Part shown: piece by piece, positions 1 to 13,400 of the stretch
How the letters are laid out: each line of letters starts with the position of its first letter
How positions within the stretch are numbered: the first letter of the stretch is position 1
Assembly: GCA_002633005.1 (NCBI GenBank)
Contig: NMRA01000368.1
Coordinates: 45,160-109,159, forward strand
Direction of reading: 5' to 3'
Length of the DNA stretch: 64,000 bases
From: Phoronis australis
Taxonomy: Eukaryota; Phoronida; Phoronidae
Translations under genes and position numbers: made by a program
The notes under the pieces: model-generated
What the model saw: only the letters and a program-made list of their open reading frames with translations
Databases searched by the model: none
Told to the model about the DNA's origin: nothing

Positions 1-2234
1 GCGTACAATAATAGTTTCCATCAACGATAACTAAGACTTTGAGGACAGGGAATTTATTGAGTCATTCCGATTTTGACAAAAATAACGTGTTGAACGCCTT
101 TTACTCAGTGAAGTCGTTTACTGAAGGAGTTTCGAAGGAGGTTGTTGATTCTGCAATGATTCTCCTCAGGTTTGCAACAGCGCCGGAAGGAGCTTTAAAT
201 CGAAATCGTGAGGTATTAGTACGCGGCCACTCCCCAAAAACTGTGCCACTGTGTACAACTATTATGGTTTAAAAGGTATGGTTATTTTGAATCATCAAAC
301 TTACTTGAACCGTTAACTTATTTTGCAGCTTGTCAAACCGGAAGAATTACAAAACAACTCTCAAAGCTGACATAAATTGCTAAGATATGTTTACACATCT
401 GATCAATGTTCTTTGAAAGTCATGAAACGAAGCATATTTGTGCCTTAATACTATGCAATCCAATTCATTTATGCACTTATAAAGAACCTATATACTTCAA
501 TGGGCTTGCAACGTTTCTTCTTCAAATCCTTAAACCACCATTCGATTTATGTTGTTTTAACGGAGGCCCTCATAAAAACGTTATCATTATCCGTTTAAAA
601 CCCCTTTGTTTATCTTCGGCACTCGTCAACGCTGTATTTCAAGACATGCGAATGCAGCGCCGAGGTAATTTGAGAAAACTTCGAGGAATTCGAGATCGCC
701 TGGCTTTTCACCAATGAGAAAGGCAATTTATTTTCGTAACCATCAAACCTGCAGACGTATTGTCCGCTCATGACAAGGTGGTTTAGCTTATTAACCTGGT
801 TTTTTGGATAAACATTTTCTACAAACTCCCAGGTCTCTCTTGATTGAGTCTCCTGTTTAGAAGCAATGTCCACGATTCTCAGTTACTATCATTGGCAATT
901 GATAAACACGGACAAAAATATTCCAAGGCTTTCGGTCTGCAATTACGCCAGGTAACAACAAAACTGTATTTGAAATAAATCAGCTGTGCAAAAAGTGGGC
1001 GTTTTTGAGAAATTATCTCGGAAAATTGCTAAAATTGTTGCCTCAGATGCTCCTTTGACGGGTCATACATGGAAGCAGCGACAGCAGATGGAATGAAATA
1101 TTCCTGTGTGCCTGGAATAAATACAGGCAGACAATAAGGGCAGAAATATCGAGCGTGATAACTTTGGTCCAAGAGGTCAAATTCCTTCGCTGCATAAACC
1201 GCAGTAAAATGTTTTATTGAAAATAGTTTAAACTATTACTTCATTGGCAGTTTAACCCGTCATGCGTGACCTCTACACACCGGTATCACATACACGTAGG
1301 CTATTATTACTTTTTGAATCACCGTGAACATATCCGCGTATCTACGTATAAAAGTTGGTTGGATTCAGTGAATTGATACATCCAAAGACAACTCGGTGGT
1401 TTTGTTCTGTCGATAACACTCCCTGTGTTCTTCCTAGGTTGTTTGGGATACAAAAACAATGCGGTTGTGTCCTGTCGATTCGTATTGTTTTAAGAGTACG
1501 GTTCTTTCCGGGTTTAACTGTAAGAGTGAACCGTGGCATCGCGTACCAAGACTGATAAGTGAAAACATCAGACAGGCTTCGTTCTTTTGAAGAGCAGGAG
1601 TCATCTCTGACGATTTTCGAATAATTAGATAAACGTAGTTCTTAATGTCGTACCCGTCTGATTCTTGATTTGATGAGCGATACTTCTTTACAAAGTGTAC
1701 GAAACTTATGAGTGTTTCGGCAAATACACAACGGCAGAACCATATTACGTTCCCGAAATTTTCTACAATGCGTGTGCCTTTATCGATTATATTTTGAATG
1801 GGAAATATGAATATCCTTACCCAGTAATCAGCATCGTCACGAAAGTGTTCATTGATTAAAGGGTTCATCGTTTGGCGATAGGAATAACATTCGCTAATGC
1901 CGTCTATTCAAAGGTTTTTCATTCTTTCTGAACAACAGTATTCGAGACGTCGTTTATTTCGTACGCAGAAAAGAGAGGCTATAATAGCCATCCCGAGAAC
2001 ACCCCAAGTTAAGAGCGACGTAAGAGAGAGTCCGGCTTGCGAACACCCCACGTTTAGTTTTGTGACCTATCAGTCACAATGTGACGTTTGTGACCTTACT
2101 TCAGGACATCGGGCTGGGAGAAATATATCTTTTCGACTAGATTTTTGATGGCAAACAAAAATAACCGAGAGGCTGTTTTGTGTCGAAAGTCGAAGCAATT
2201 AAAAGATCGCCCTGATAGCAAGTAGCAGCATATG

Positions 2235-2684
2235 TTAATAAAAACAACAACGGATTTAAACCGGCTTGGCATGTTTCGGTGTCGTTTATTGAAACACCAT
2301 CATCAGAAGAAGAAAAAAATACACATTGGCCACCTTGCTGGGCCCAACAACAAGTAATGAAACACAGACACGGTCAGTTACAGGGAATAACAATAAACTA
2401 GACTAACAATGACAACCTGTAGTGTGCTAGTTGCCTATATTGAGAATGGGGTTGCACCAACTGATGGGTAGAGCCTCACGAATTTTAAGCTCCTTTGTTG
2501 TTTCTCCTTGGTCTATTATAGCAAAGTCATTGAAGGAGAATTGCTGATAACAACGATTGGAACTCTGCAAATGAATATTAATATGTAAACTTCTGTCAAA
2601 ATTTAGATGTTCCCTGGTCCGGGTTTTCAATAAACGACACCGAAACATGTCAAACCGGCTTAAATCCGTTGCTGTTTTTATTAA
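2235..2684. mobile_element. 450-bp inverted-repeat element with hammerhead-like core in its arms
   Basis: Arms of about 62 bases (2235-2297 and 2622-2684) are close reverse complements. They share the segments CAACGGATTTAA and ATGTTTCGGTGTCGTTTATT. On the minus strand the left arm (2268-2306) reads CTGATGA, then GGTGT, a loop, ACACC and GAAACATG. This is the order of a hammerhead ribozyme core (CUGAUGA, stem II, GAAA). The right arm (+ strand) keeps the stem II half, GAAAC and GTC but lacks CTGATGA. Such minimal hammerheads are known in Penelope-like retroelements; the element itself has no coding capacity. Confidence 0.6.
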
Positions 2685-4630
2685 TTCCTTCAAACCCTTT
2701 AAAGTTTGCACATGCGCAGATAGGAAACACCTCCAAAGGAAATATGAAACTTTGGATATGCCCGAGGTGTTCCGGATGTCAAAGCGAACACTACCGCAGT
2801 TCGGAGGATTCACATGAGTTGCCGGACAGAAATAATGAGTCAGCAAAAATTAATACTGTGCTAACTCACGGCAAACTATTTGGGTGCCAAATTTTTTTTG
2901 TTACCACAAAATGTAGGTTTCTGTGCCCGGTTGCATGAAACAGTCCCAAATACGCACTCGAATTTCCTAAATCTACTGCGTGTTTGTGGATTTGTAAAAA
3001 CACTAATTGTCCTTTCTTATGCCGTTTTAGTTTCTTCTTTTAACCAATTTTTGACATTGGTACAATCCGAGAGTCAGATCTACTTTGAATTCTCATTATT
3101 ATCGAAAATAAGTAGAGACCCTTTCATGTAACGCCCACTAAGGACTAAGTCTTTATTTATTTCCAGTAACGGAGAGTTCCGTAATATATTATATTATATT
3201 ATTAGAAAATCCCATTAGTCAAAGAGGAGCTTATAATAAAGATATAATTTAAGAAAAAGATTACATCTGTGAGTGAAGAACAACACTAGTATGCAAAAGA
3301 TTTAGTGAACTTGAGTCTCAGGCAACATGGCTATGAAAACATAGTCACGATGTCAACTGTAAACTACAACACATTTTATTTTTGAATGCCTAGTTTTCAA
3401 ATTTAAGTTTAAGTTAGCATCTATATGTCAGCTTTATTTGTTTTCCTTATCGATATGTATTGTCTTCGGTTTTGTTTCAGTCAGAAGGTCATTTTTCCAA
3501 CCGGTTATATCAAATGTTTAAAATAGTCTCTGGGTTCAGATTTCTCATAATGTTTTAAAGCATTTAATAACCCCACCTAAATACAAGTTTAACTAACGAC
3601 GCTTAATTGCTCGTTTCGTTTTAACAGTTCTGGACACCTGTTGCCTCTGGAACCAGCAGTCGATGGTACGAATGAACTGTAGTAAAACCCCTAAACCTAA
3701 TCGAAATTGAAAAACCAAAGCACACGAACCCGTTAACAATTTGAGATCACAGGTCGAACATGAAAAATATTCGGATGTGCTCATACAATTTAATTGTGGT
3801 GTAAACATTAACAAATATACCGTGGGTCTACACGTTATTTTTAAGCGTGCGCCTTTGAAGGACATGGCGTCAAAGTTGTCACAAAAATATTCTTTTACTG
3901 CTTCGTAAAGAAAACACATTTTAGAAATATTTTAAGATATCGTCTAATTTTCTTTCTTTATATAGAACATGAAATGCGTTTTGGCAACTGAAAGACGTTG
4001 TTTTAAACCATGTTTGTTAAATTCAAGCCTGTATGTATTAGCATTCAGTGTTCAAATGCACGGCGTGGTGGTCATAAAAATTCAGTTAAGTTTCAAAATT
4101 ATTTTGTTATCACTATGTTATCACTAATTTTGAAAGGGAGATAACCACAGTATAGTTTCGTCGAATAGTCTTAGCACTTTAGCTAGAAATTCCATCTTAC
4201 GCTCCACACAACTATTTCCAAAAATAATGTCATCCAATTTCAGCCAGGAACCAAGTCTCCGAGAATATTTCCATAACTGCTGATTATTCATATATTTTAA
4301 ATAAAGTGCTGCTATAATGTGATGCATATAAGAACTTCATTCAATGATGGCGAGGTGGGAGCTGAAAATAATTTCCGACTTTTCATTAAATGGGCACGGG
4401 TGTTACTTCATAACATAGTAACAGTACGAAGCAATCTAAATAGCGATTAAAAATCAACAAATATTATTTTTGGTGAGTAATTTTACTAAATTAAAGAGAA
4501 ATTTTAATAAGTATAGAGAAGTTTTCCAAAGCGTAATTCTTATTGTACACGACACTGCATGCTAACTGCAGTGTACTAAGTGTTGAATTACTGTACTGAG
4601 ACAAGGAAGCAAACACCTGAGCGGCATGTC

Positions 4631-4686
4631 CACGGGTGAGAAACAACATGTTTTGGGTCCGTCGGTGATGTAGTTTCTCACCCGTG
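4631..4686. repeat. Hairpin with 14-bp perfect arms
   Basis: CACGGGTGAGAAAC at 4631-4644 and its exact reverse complement at 4673-4686 are separated by 28 bases. The function is unknown; it may be part of a decayed foldback element. Confidence 0.6.
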
Positions 4687-4878
4687 ATATCATTGGATGC
4701 TGCTTGCTCTGTACACAGAGTGGAATGTGAAAAAACAGAGAAGTGGAAGAGGGCTCCGGACAGAAGTCACGGCCGTCACGGCTGTGTAAAATTCTTAAAC
4801 TTATATTTATTGCAAACTTGACGCCTTTCTCAAGAAAAACATGGTGATTCTATATATGACCAGGATAGGCTGTTCAAT

Positions 4879-5040
4879 CAGGGCTGCGTTCCGTAGACAC
4901 AAGAAACTCGCGAAAACGCAAGATGACGTAAATGTTGTCATGTATTACAACCGAGGCTCCTGACCACTCTTGCTTACCGGTATTCGTGAGTGGCTTAGGT
5001 AAACGGTACACGCCCAAGGAGCTTAGTGTAACAGGCCCTG
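4879..5040. mobile_element. Short terminal-inverted-repeat element, CAGGGC...GCCCTG ends
   Basis: The left end CAGGGCTGCGTTCCGTAGAC and right end GTGTAACAGGCCCTG are imperfect inverted repeats about 160 bases apart. The terminal motif ...GCGTTCCGTAGAC recurs on the opposite strand near 32392-32413 and in part near 13381 (GGCCCTGTTCCGTAGA), so this is a dispersed family. CAGGG-type ends are seen in hAT-like elements, but no matching 8-base target duplication was found here. Confidence 0.4.
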
Positions 5041-8000
5041 CTTTGTGGCTCAAGCATGCAGTGTCTGATGTACATGTATGTCAGACAGTCTGCAGTCTTT
5101 AATGAGTGGAAAGTCTGGTGCGAAAATGGTCTTAGTCGAAATTTATTTCCTTTAATTTAGCGTTAAACGCTGCGTGCTACCCTCGAGGTGTGTTGCCTCC
5201 AAAGTTTCCTTCAAGCTATCATCCTACCACGAAACATCCCGTGGGGTACTACTATATCGCATAAAATGGTACTATATTCACCCACGGCAATAATTTATTT
5301 TCACCTTGCAGTGAGCTCGGGGGTATAGCACGATAATTCCCGTGATTTTATACTATGACTATAACCGCGAGGCATCAGTGACCAGTTAAACCCCTGAGGC
5401 GTTGCCGAACATTCTTGCAAATCCTCGCTGTGATAGTAAACTATTTGATGTTGTGAATCAGCAGAAGTTCAAAACTGTATTCTCACAGTGTGAATGAAAA
5501 TGAAATCAGAATTTTGCCCGAAGCGCTTTTGATATCTGGTCATCTGGTATGAATGGAGTAAAATGGCGATTTTTAAAATCAGAGGGCAAGTTCAATCTGA
5601 AGGTAATCTATTTTGCCTGCGTTTTTGAAGATGGAAAAAGCTGATTCGTAAAGCGACACTGCACGCGCTTACAGAGGTCCAAAGATTTATAACTTCAAAC
5701 CGATACAAAATTAATTAGACACGGTTTTAAACCGTCGACGTGTTAAAACGCCAAAACATGGCTTTTGGTGAGGCACAAAATAGAAAAGAGTCGCTAAATT
5801 TCTCATCTTGATACTTGAACAAATTCTTCTGACAAACAAAACTTGACTCGCAGCAGTAGCGCTACATTTGTAAACCCGGGTCTTCATGTGTAACCCGACA
5901 ACATTTTTACAGAAGGGCGCCAAGTTGATATTAGCAGATGAACATGATCATTGATTGAAAGTAAAAGTTGGTAAAAATGGACTTGTGATAGGTAACCGTA
6001 TGTACAAAAAAACGACAATGGGGGACGGAAATCCTGAAAAATAAATTTCACCTCTAAACTCCAGCTACGACCTCCGACCAAATTCCTCATCTAGACAGGT
6101 ACCCGGTACTGCAGTTTTTTCACCAAGTCTGAAGTTGAGTCACCAGGTACATAGCATTCTCTGCCCATGTGGTTTTTGCTCGTCCTGGCGGGAGTGAGGA
6201 TTAGAGGGTAGTAGCTTTGCCATGGAATCGTTTCTATACCCTGAAAGTCGCGTTCGTCATCGTTCCTTTTCTCGTAGAGGGGTGAACCAGGGCTTGGACG
6301 GGCTCATGCTAGAAAACGAACTTAAACTGAATCTGTATGTCTACCGAGGAAAACGTTTGGTGTTTATTAGAAACGGGAGTCTAGGCTGCCACTGTTTAAT
6401 ATTTTAGTAGACACCCGCTAATTTAAATAATGAGCGTAGGGTAGACTGTAAGCTGAAGGGGAAATGACAAATCGCACCGCAGCATTCAAAAAACATACTT
6501 TATCATCGAGGTTTACGATAATAACTAATTCTAAGAAGAAACGTACAGTTTCAAAGTTAAAGTATATTTTACGAGAAATTAGCAAACCACTATAACTCCG
6601 CAGTACCAGCCGAAGGCTCTTCCGCTGAGCCAAATCCCACGCGTTAAGTAGCGGGGTATTTTAAGCGTATTAATGGTAAAAGTTGATTTCACCGAATATC
6701 TGGCAGTCAATGGCGTGAATTGGCGATTTGTAACAAAACCACAAAAACACACAACGGATTATGTTGAGTTGTAACTCTGGTCAAAGCTAACAATTTCAAG
6801 AAAACAATATCATCAAGCTATAATCCCAAAGTGCGTTTTTCGGATGTAAAACCGATGCCCATATAAACTCCCACGTCATACACCTTCCTCGAGAATCCAA
6901 ATAGTCATGAATGATTTCATCACTAGAATTACACCATTGATCGTTACGCTCATTTGATACAATAGTCGTCATTTTTTGTACGACGTTATATGGAATTATA
7001 AGTAGATCTTGGGAAACGTTTTTGGCGCCAAATGTTACCTTCCTCTTTTCTAACGGAATTTTAAGGAACTGGAGTTTTTCAATAGCCTAAAACCATACAG
7101 ACCTATGCTTCACTGTGACCATTCACCACTAACGTCATTGCACGCCGTATTCAAAGGATCAAACGGAGAATTTTAAATTAAAATTCTTAGACATATCAAA
7201 CGTCCTTGTCACTTCTTTAAAACTTGTTTCCTGGCAGCACTTTTTAACCAATCATATCAATCTTAGGTACCTTGAAAGCCAGAACCATTGAGTATTTTCA
7301 CGGCATGCTGCTTTGCATAAAAACTATGAGCAAAGTTTCGCCTGGGCTAGTCGCCAAAGCGAAATGCTGCACGTTTTTGTAAAATACACGCGCTATGAAA
7401 CTTTTCTGTCATGTAATCTCTGTTCACAGCCCTCGATTCGCCAATGTGACCTCAGATTGTGTTTGGCGACCTGGAAAAATTCCAAGTCGCCACGTAGTCG
7501 CCACTGCGAGAATCAAAGTCGGATAATAATTTCCTCTAAATTCGTTTCAAAGTTCGTATTGTCTTCAAAACTTTAAATTCCAAGATTTATTACCTTTGAT
7601 TCATAATTGTTCCGTTTATTTCGTAAAATCAACGTCGGAATTGTTCGGCAAAAATCGGGCAAGATCGGCAAAATTCGCACCACTAGCCCATGTGGTCGTA
7701 TGCGTTCTATGTTCGTTCGCCGGCGGGGGAATTTTTGGTCGACGAATGATCATGATATTGATAATACACATCAGGTGACGTCAGCAATACAGATATTTGT
7801 TTAGTTTGAGGGGTTTTAATGGGAACTTTTTTTAATAAAGAGTATTATACTAAAAAACTGAATTTACTACTTTAAGGATTTCGATCTCAAGGTTTATGGC
7901 ATCGAATTTCCGTTTCGTTGGAAAATCTACATTCACTAGCTAATCATTTAGATTAAACTTATTTCATGGGAACAGTTCAGATCAAAATTCTTGTGAGCTT

Positions 8001-8518
8001 GTCCCTCATTGCGTTCGAACACAAAGAAGATTCCGAGTTACATGTAGGGCAGGCGTGCAGTTAAAACAACTGATTAAGCTGTAACACACGCAGTCATGTT
8101 GTAAGTTCGTAACGATTCAGAGGTGGTGGTAAACGGGGCTAATTTGTCACAACTGTGAAATCAACAAAATCCCTCAAACAGAATCGTAATGATAACGACA
8201 GCATCGTTTGCGAACGCATTATAGTTTAATCATCTTCCTAAACGGTTCTGACAAGTTTATTGTTACGAATGGCTACAACGTGTTAGCTCAGATTGGCAAC
8301 GACAGGTGTTGTCAACATCTTAAAAATACCGAATATCTTTTGACACGGCGTTTTGGGTTATTTATTATAAGTCAGGCAAATTAAGTTAGCTGCCGTGCCG
8401 GTCTGAGTTCAACATTGTTTCGTCACGTCCTCGTTGATCTAACGAAACGGTTACCAGACCAGTCCTTTGCATTGAATTAAATGGAAACGAGTTTGCACTG
8501 ATATTTACTGCACCGTTG

Positions 8519-8526
8519 TATATAAG
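8519..8526 (+). promoter_or_regulatory. TATA-box-like sequence TATATAAG
   Basis: This is a good match to a metazoan TATA box, 1.7 kb upstream of the first visible Wnt10 exon. No signal-peptide-coding ATG with a suitable donor follows within the next few hundred bases, so a link to Wnt10 is speculative. Confidence 0.15.
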
Positions 8527-9509
8527 TAAAATTCCGAAATGTGGCAACTTAGAATCGTCACACAACTGTTCTTTTAGAAAATAATAAAGCGAGTGTGCCG
8601 TTGCCTAAAGCATGTCACGTGCCGTGTGTGTGGTAATTTGTCATCGCCATGCGCCGAAGGAAATAAACACCCTAAGTGTTACAATCGGATAAGGTGACGA
8701 CAGCAGACAAACGCCGTCGATTACAAGAGAAGAGGAGACAAACCTTCCCTTCGGACAGACTGTGAAAGAGGAACGTTAGATTTTCCTTGAAAAAGAAATC
8801 CAATTGAACATTTATGATTGTAATTAGGAGACTATTCTGTGTTATCATCCTCATGATATTTTATACCATCGGGAATTCCGTCAGAAGGCTCAAATTGACT
8901 TAATCATCGAACCTGTTACCCTAATATTGAACTAAGAAGTTTATGTTACCAACCCTAGATATTTGTTGTCTCAGATTTGGGGCACGTCGCCTTTTCCAAT
9001 AGGAGTGCAAGTTGCTTGACCATGTTAATTATGGCAAACTAACATGAAACTCGAAAAAGAAGTTTGGGACAATTTCTCAAGACGCAGGTCGTTCATTTGT
9101 GATTACATCTGAAAACGTGTTCACTGGTTAGATTCAATTTAGGTCAAGTTATTTAGAACACCAGTAGTGTTTACATGTTTTAACAGTGTTTATATTAATT
9201 TTACTCTAAACATGCGACTTGTGTATTTATGATGCCTCAACAACCAACCCAGCTGTCAGTTTTTGAAGTTAACACTTACATTTTCATGACAATTGAAATT
9301 TGAGCCTGCTAGTGATTTAAGGGTACTCGTGTCGGTCTCGTTGGAAATACACTTTCGCTTTTCCAACAATACCGTATTTCCCGGTGATCCTTCGCTAGAT
9401 GCCAAAAGTGTTTTATCGACCACTACCTGCCTCTTACCCTCGCAGACGACAATGTTGAGCAGATTCCATTATAGCTGATAGGTTCGCTCCAGTCGCTGTG
9501 CGCTTAGCC

Positions 9510-9590
9510 CAGGGTAGAGTTGAGTAACGCTGGTAATCTCGCGAAGTCTTGATTTTTAGCGAGGTCTTTGTGTTACTGAACTCTACCCTG
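9510..9590. repeat. Palindromic dispersed repeat, copy 1 (AGGGTAGAGTT...AACTCTACCCT)
   Basis: An 81-base imperfect palindrome with ends CAGGGTAGAGTTGAGTAAC and GTTACTGAACTCTACCCTG and a CTCGCGAAGTCTTG core. Related copies lie at 17133-17246 and 32586-32662. Confidence 0.75.
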
Positions 9591-10187
9591 TTTTCCACAA
9601 TGACTTGTGCAGTGTTCGTGGTAGCAGTACTGTGACAAACAAAACTGGGAGAAGGGTTACGTATCCCAAAAAAGTGCAGCATCTGAGGGGTAGTATTGGT
9701 TGATTAATGAAATTTCCGACGACTGGTGGGAAGGCGAAGGAAATGGCGAGCCTGAGTTAAACGAAGTTGAGTTTATCATATATGTGCCCCCAATATTTTT
9801 GTTTTCCTGTTTGCATTGTAAACTTCAGAAAACGGTACTGGGGCACATCTTGTTGAACAAGCGTTCTAATGACTCCCACAAAAAGCTAAATAAAACGTTA
9901 AGTTTCATTTAGGCTGATTAGATGTAACTCTATGTCATGATACATTTCTCGTCACAACGGGAAGGACTACTTCGACAAGTTAATAAAACATTATTAAAAT
10001 TTCATAAGGAGTTAAATTTTGTTGGTGGCTATCGAACGGGGTAATTTATGTAAGCGAGTTCTACTACTAGGAGTACATATGAAATTAGTTGTAAGTTTCC
10101 AAGCTCAGAAATAAAATGTAAGGCCTGGTGTCCCCCATTTTGCTCAACGGCGAATATTTCACACCGACATTTCGTGATTCATTTCAG

Positions 10188-10459
10188 GGTTCAGGGGGCT
10201 CTGACAAACGACATACTTCGGCTAAACATTCCTAGGCTTCCGAAGGTGGATCCGAATACTGTGTGCAAGACGTACCCTGGGCTCTCAAGGAAGCAGTATA
10301 AGTTGTGTGCCAGGTACCCGGATGTGACAGCCTCGGCACTCCAGGGTATCCAGATTGGAGTGCACGAATGCCAAAACCAGTTTAAAAACTACAGATGGAA
10401 CTGTTCTTCTTTGGAAGTGAAAAATAAAAATCCTTTTTCAAGCCCAATATTAGCTCAAG
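10188..10459 (+). CDS. Wnt10: Wnt10, coding exon 2 (N-terminal Wnt domain)
   Basis: This exon encodes about 90 residues of a secreted Wnt ligand, the start of the mature cysteine-rich domain. The acceptor is atttcag (AG at 10186-10187) and the donor is CAAG|gtaagt. The first base completes a split codon and the last base opens one, so the exon joins exon 3 in frame as a glycine codon. Visible signatures are [12 protein letters not shown], then [33 protein letters not shown] and RWNCSSLE. The last holds the N-glycosylation sequon (NCS) common in Wnts. The NTVC-pGLs, AIQGIQI-type and NKxPFxSPI elements are those of the Wnt10 subfamily rather than Wnt1 or Wnt6. The region upstream of the acceptor does not read as a signal peptide, so a separate first exon is expected. 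Confidence 0.95.
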
Positions 10460-13400
10460 GTAAGTCACGTTTCGTTGATTTATTTCCAGAAGTCGCTTAC
10501 ACGTATACCGCATTTTGAAAACCCGTTGTCTTCACTGCTAGCAGGGATCAACCTCGTTCTCACTGTTTACGTGACGATTCTTGATTTTCACTTGTTCTCA
10601 AAATATCCAAAATTAAAATATATACATAAACACCAATTGTTAATTGACACGAAACGTTTCCAACACGAGTTTATCATACCAATGATGAATTGCGCGTGTT
10701 TTCTTAGGTAAAATATCTGCAACTGCGAACTGAAATATGGCCAAAAATCTATGGTAGTTTCCGGTCGGTACCTCTTCTCATTTTGAGATATGCGTTTACC
10801 TACTAAAAAAAGAAAAACACCCGCCCGATTCAATATCAGCCAAGGTCTTTTTTGAAAAATGCACGCCAGCAGGGGAAGTGAGGTTCGTAATGCCATAACT
10901 TGCCAAGCGATGAGTAAAAAAAAACAAATATCGCATCATTTTGCTCGTCTCAGGTGTTTTTTTTTTTTGAAAAAGTGAGCAACTAAAAATTTCCGCTTCG
11001 CCGACTTCATTTTCAAGAACAAAAACAGAGACCAGAAGCAACTATGCCTTTTTTGGCATGAAAGCAGTTTGAGACGGTTTAACAAGCCAAAAATAACTAC
11101 TGTGGCGTCCTCCCCATTTAGCACAACGGATCGTTGAAAACCAAAAGTCTTATTTCGTATTAACTAAGAACTAAAATTGTTCATTTTAACAATCGCAGCT
11201 GGAAAACTAAACAAGGCTCGCCAATGAATTTCACCTGTGTTCCAACACAATAATCGCATTAGTTGTGACCCGAGTGATGCACGCGCAATGAAACCTGGAA
11301 ATTTTAAATACAGGGTGGATATGAGTACAGGTCCTTTTAGTGAGAACTCTGAGTAAAGTGCAATCAGTTGAGACAGTAACTTCCTCTTGAAGCTGTTGTT
11401 ATAATCAGAAATAATTGACGCCACAGGCGCGAGACCAATGAATCTGTGCTAATGGTCCCTCGACCCCTTGTTACTGAGAATGTGAGCTTATACTCTATAA
11501 ATTCCGATATATTTCCAACAGTTGTGTTATAATTCGCCCTTTGTGGTCACAGTCGTCAGTGCACTGCAAGAGAGATTCCCACAGATAAAAAGAATAAAGA
11601 CTAAAGGATCATCGTAAATCTCTTAAATTTGGCAAAATATGCACCGTCTGCAAATGGTGAAACTCACTGAACCTTATTCAGCCAGATGTCTAGACTTCAC
11701 TGCAAAACATTGACCAACCGGTATATCAACAATCATGGGAAAAGCGCAGTTTTGAAGGAAATTACGAGTCGGAAGCACTGTAAATAAGCTCACGTTTTCC
11801 GAGTATCATTTAAATGTTTCAACACGTAAATTGCATCAGATGCAATTATCTTCCGAGGTTCTCTGAAAAATTACAATGAAACTGGTACGCCTTACATTAT
11901 GTGAGGGTGGTCCGCGAGCAATGTATTATGACTCGTTCTGAATGAATTTAAGAATGTTACGAGATTAACCCAATCATCCACTTCTGGTGCAGCAAATGCT
12001 TGTTTTATTAGTTTGTTGTTGTCGGACAAGTCATGCGGTCCGGTGATGACGTCACTTGAGTATTACGTAAAAAGCACTGGCCAGCGCGTGGAGTCATCTG
12101 CTATAACAATGTGACCTCGTGGGATTGTCCAAGTGCCTCAGGCTACTTGCATAAAATTGAGTTCAAACTTGATAATGTGTTCTGTGATTGCGCTAGGATG
12201 ACGTAACATTAGCCACCACAACCTTAAAATGACAAAACAAAGTTTGAAACGGGCAACCAGTTCCATTAAGTAATAAATCGTGATGGCCTCGTGCCTCTAA
12301 ATTTCTTCTACGATCCTCTAAGCCCAAGTCCCAGCTTGCAGATACCAATCTTGAGGGACCGTGAAATCTCCAGCCCCCAAACCCCACACATGGGCCGAAT
12401 ATGTATATTCCCGAGCGCGATTCAAACTACAGGCCAGAGTTAGGAATCTGGTCCCACGGCTATCGGGCGGAGTTTGCATGGTCTTTGGGACTGAACTTTG
12501 GTCACCAGGTATCATGGAGCATTTTCGGCATACGAGGGGAACTCATAAGCGTGTGTCTGTGATTTGTATCGCGGCTTTGGTGTCTGTTAGTCTGGAACTG
12601 GACATTATTCGTTGGATCGTAGGTAGCCGAGTAGGAGCGCGGCTATGGAATCCTTTCAATCGTTTTGTGAAGGAGCAAGAGTACGCTAATGCGACCGATG
12701 TCGTAACACAGGATTGCGAAAACTTTACTTGACCGTGGGGTGGGGGGGGGGGTTAGGCATACATATTATGATCGGGGAGTACCCACTCTCGAACCAAATT
12801 TCACAAGAAATGCTAATTATATATTCAGTAAGACCTCGATTCGCATAAGAAAATATGATTTTGATGCACCAGTAAAACAAATATCGTTCTTGCCTGACGG
12901 CAGTTGTTGGACATCTTCCTCACATGACCACGGCAATCAAACGGTGGATCAGAGGAGGTTATCTAACCAGCAGGAGACCGGTGATAGACACTGCCATCCG
13001 CGAAATGGTTTTTATCGGTGCGATCCTGCGGAGAAGCACGCGGTGCTTACTGTGGAATCTTGTGAAAAACATCCATTTTATTAGTTTCAGGATACGAGTT
13101 GACTGCAGATGAAACCCATTCAAGGAAATCGTCAAAGGAAGTGTGATAAATGATTGGTGCGATGCAAAAAATACTTTCGAAGAATTAGTGTTAATTTCAT
13201 GCACGTGCCAACCACGTGGCGAACAGGCGTCACTTATTCTGCAGCATTTATTACTGTATTGTGTGATAGATCATTTTTTGTCTTCTTTAAACGATGCCAC
13301 GCTAATGGGGTGTTTTGGTTGGTTAGCAAACAAGCATTTTGGAGCTATGTCAGAAATTCAAGAGAGCAAAATCAGTTTAGGCCCTGTTCCGTAGAAGCAA

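Larger units (their letters stand above)
1..10187. other. Upstream region of Wnt10; no gene recognised
   Basis: This CpG-normal stretch lies upstream of the first visible Wnt10 exon. No open reading frame in it resembles a known protein, and no signal-peptide exon with a suitable donor could be picked out. The recognisable content is repeats, listed separately: an inverted-repeat element at 2235-2684, a hairpin at 4631-4686, a short terminal-inverted-repeat element at 4879-5040 and a palindromic repeat at 9510-9590. The missing first exon and promoter of Wnt10 may lie here or further upstream outside the window. Confidence 0.6.

Noticed and set aside
12361-12732. 123-codon + strand frame in Wnt10 intron 2
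   Set aside because: No recognisable motif, no splice context, and it overlaps frames on the other strand; consistent with chance.
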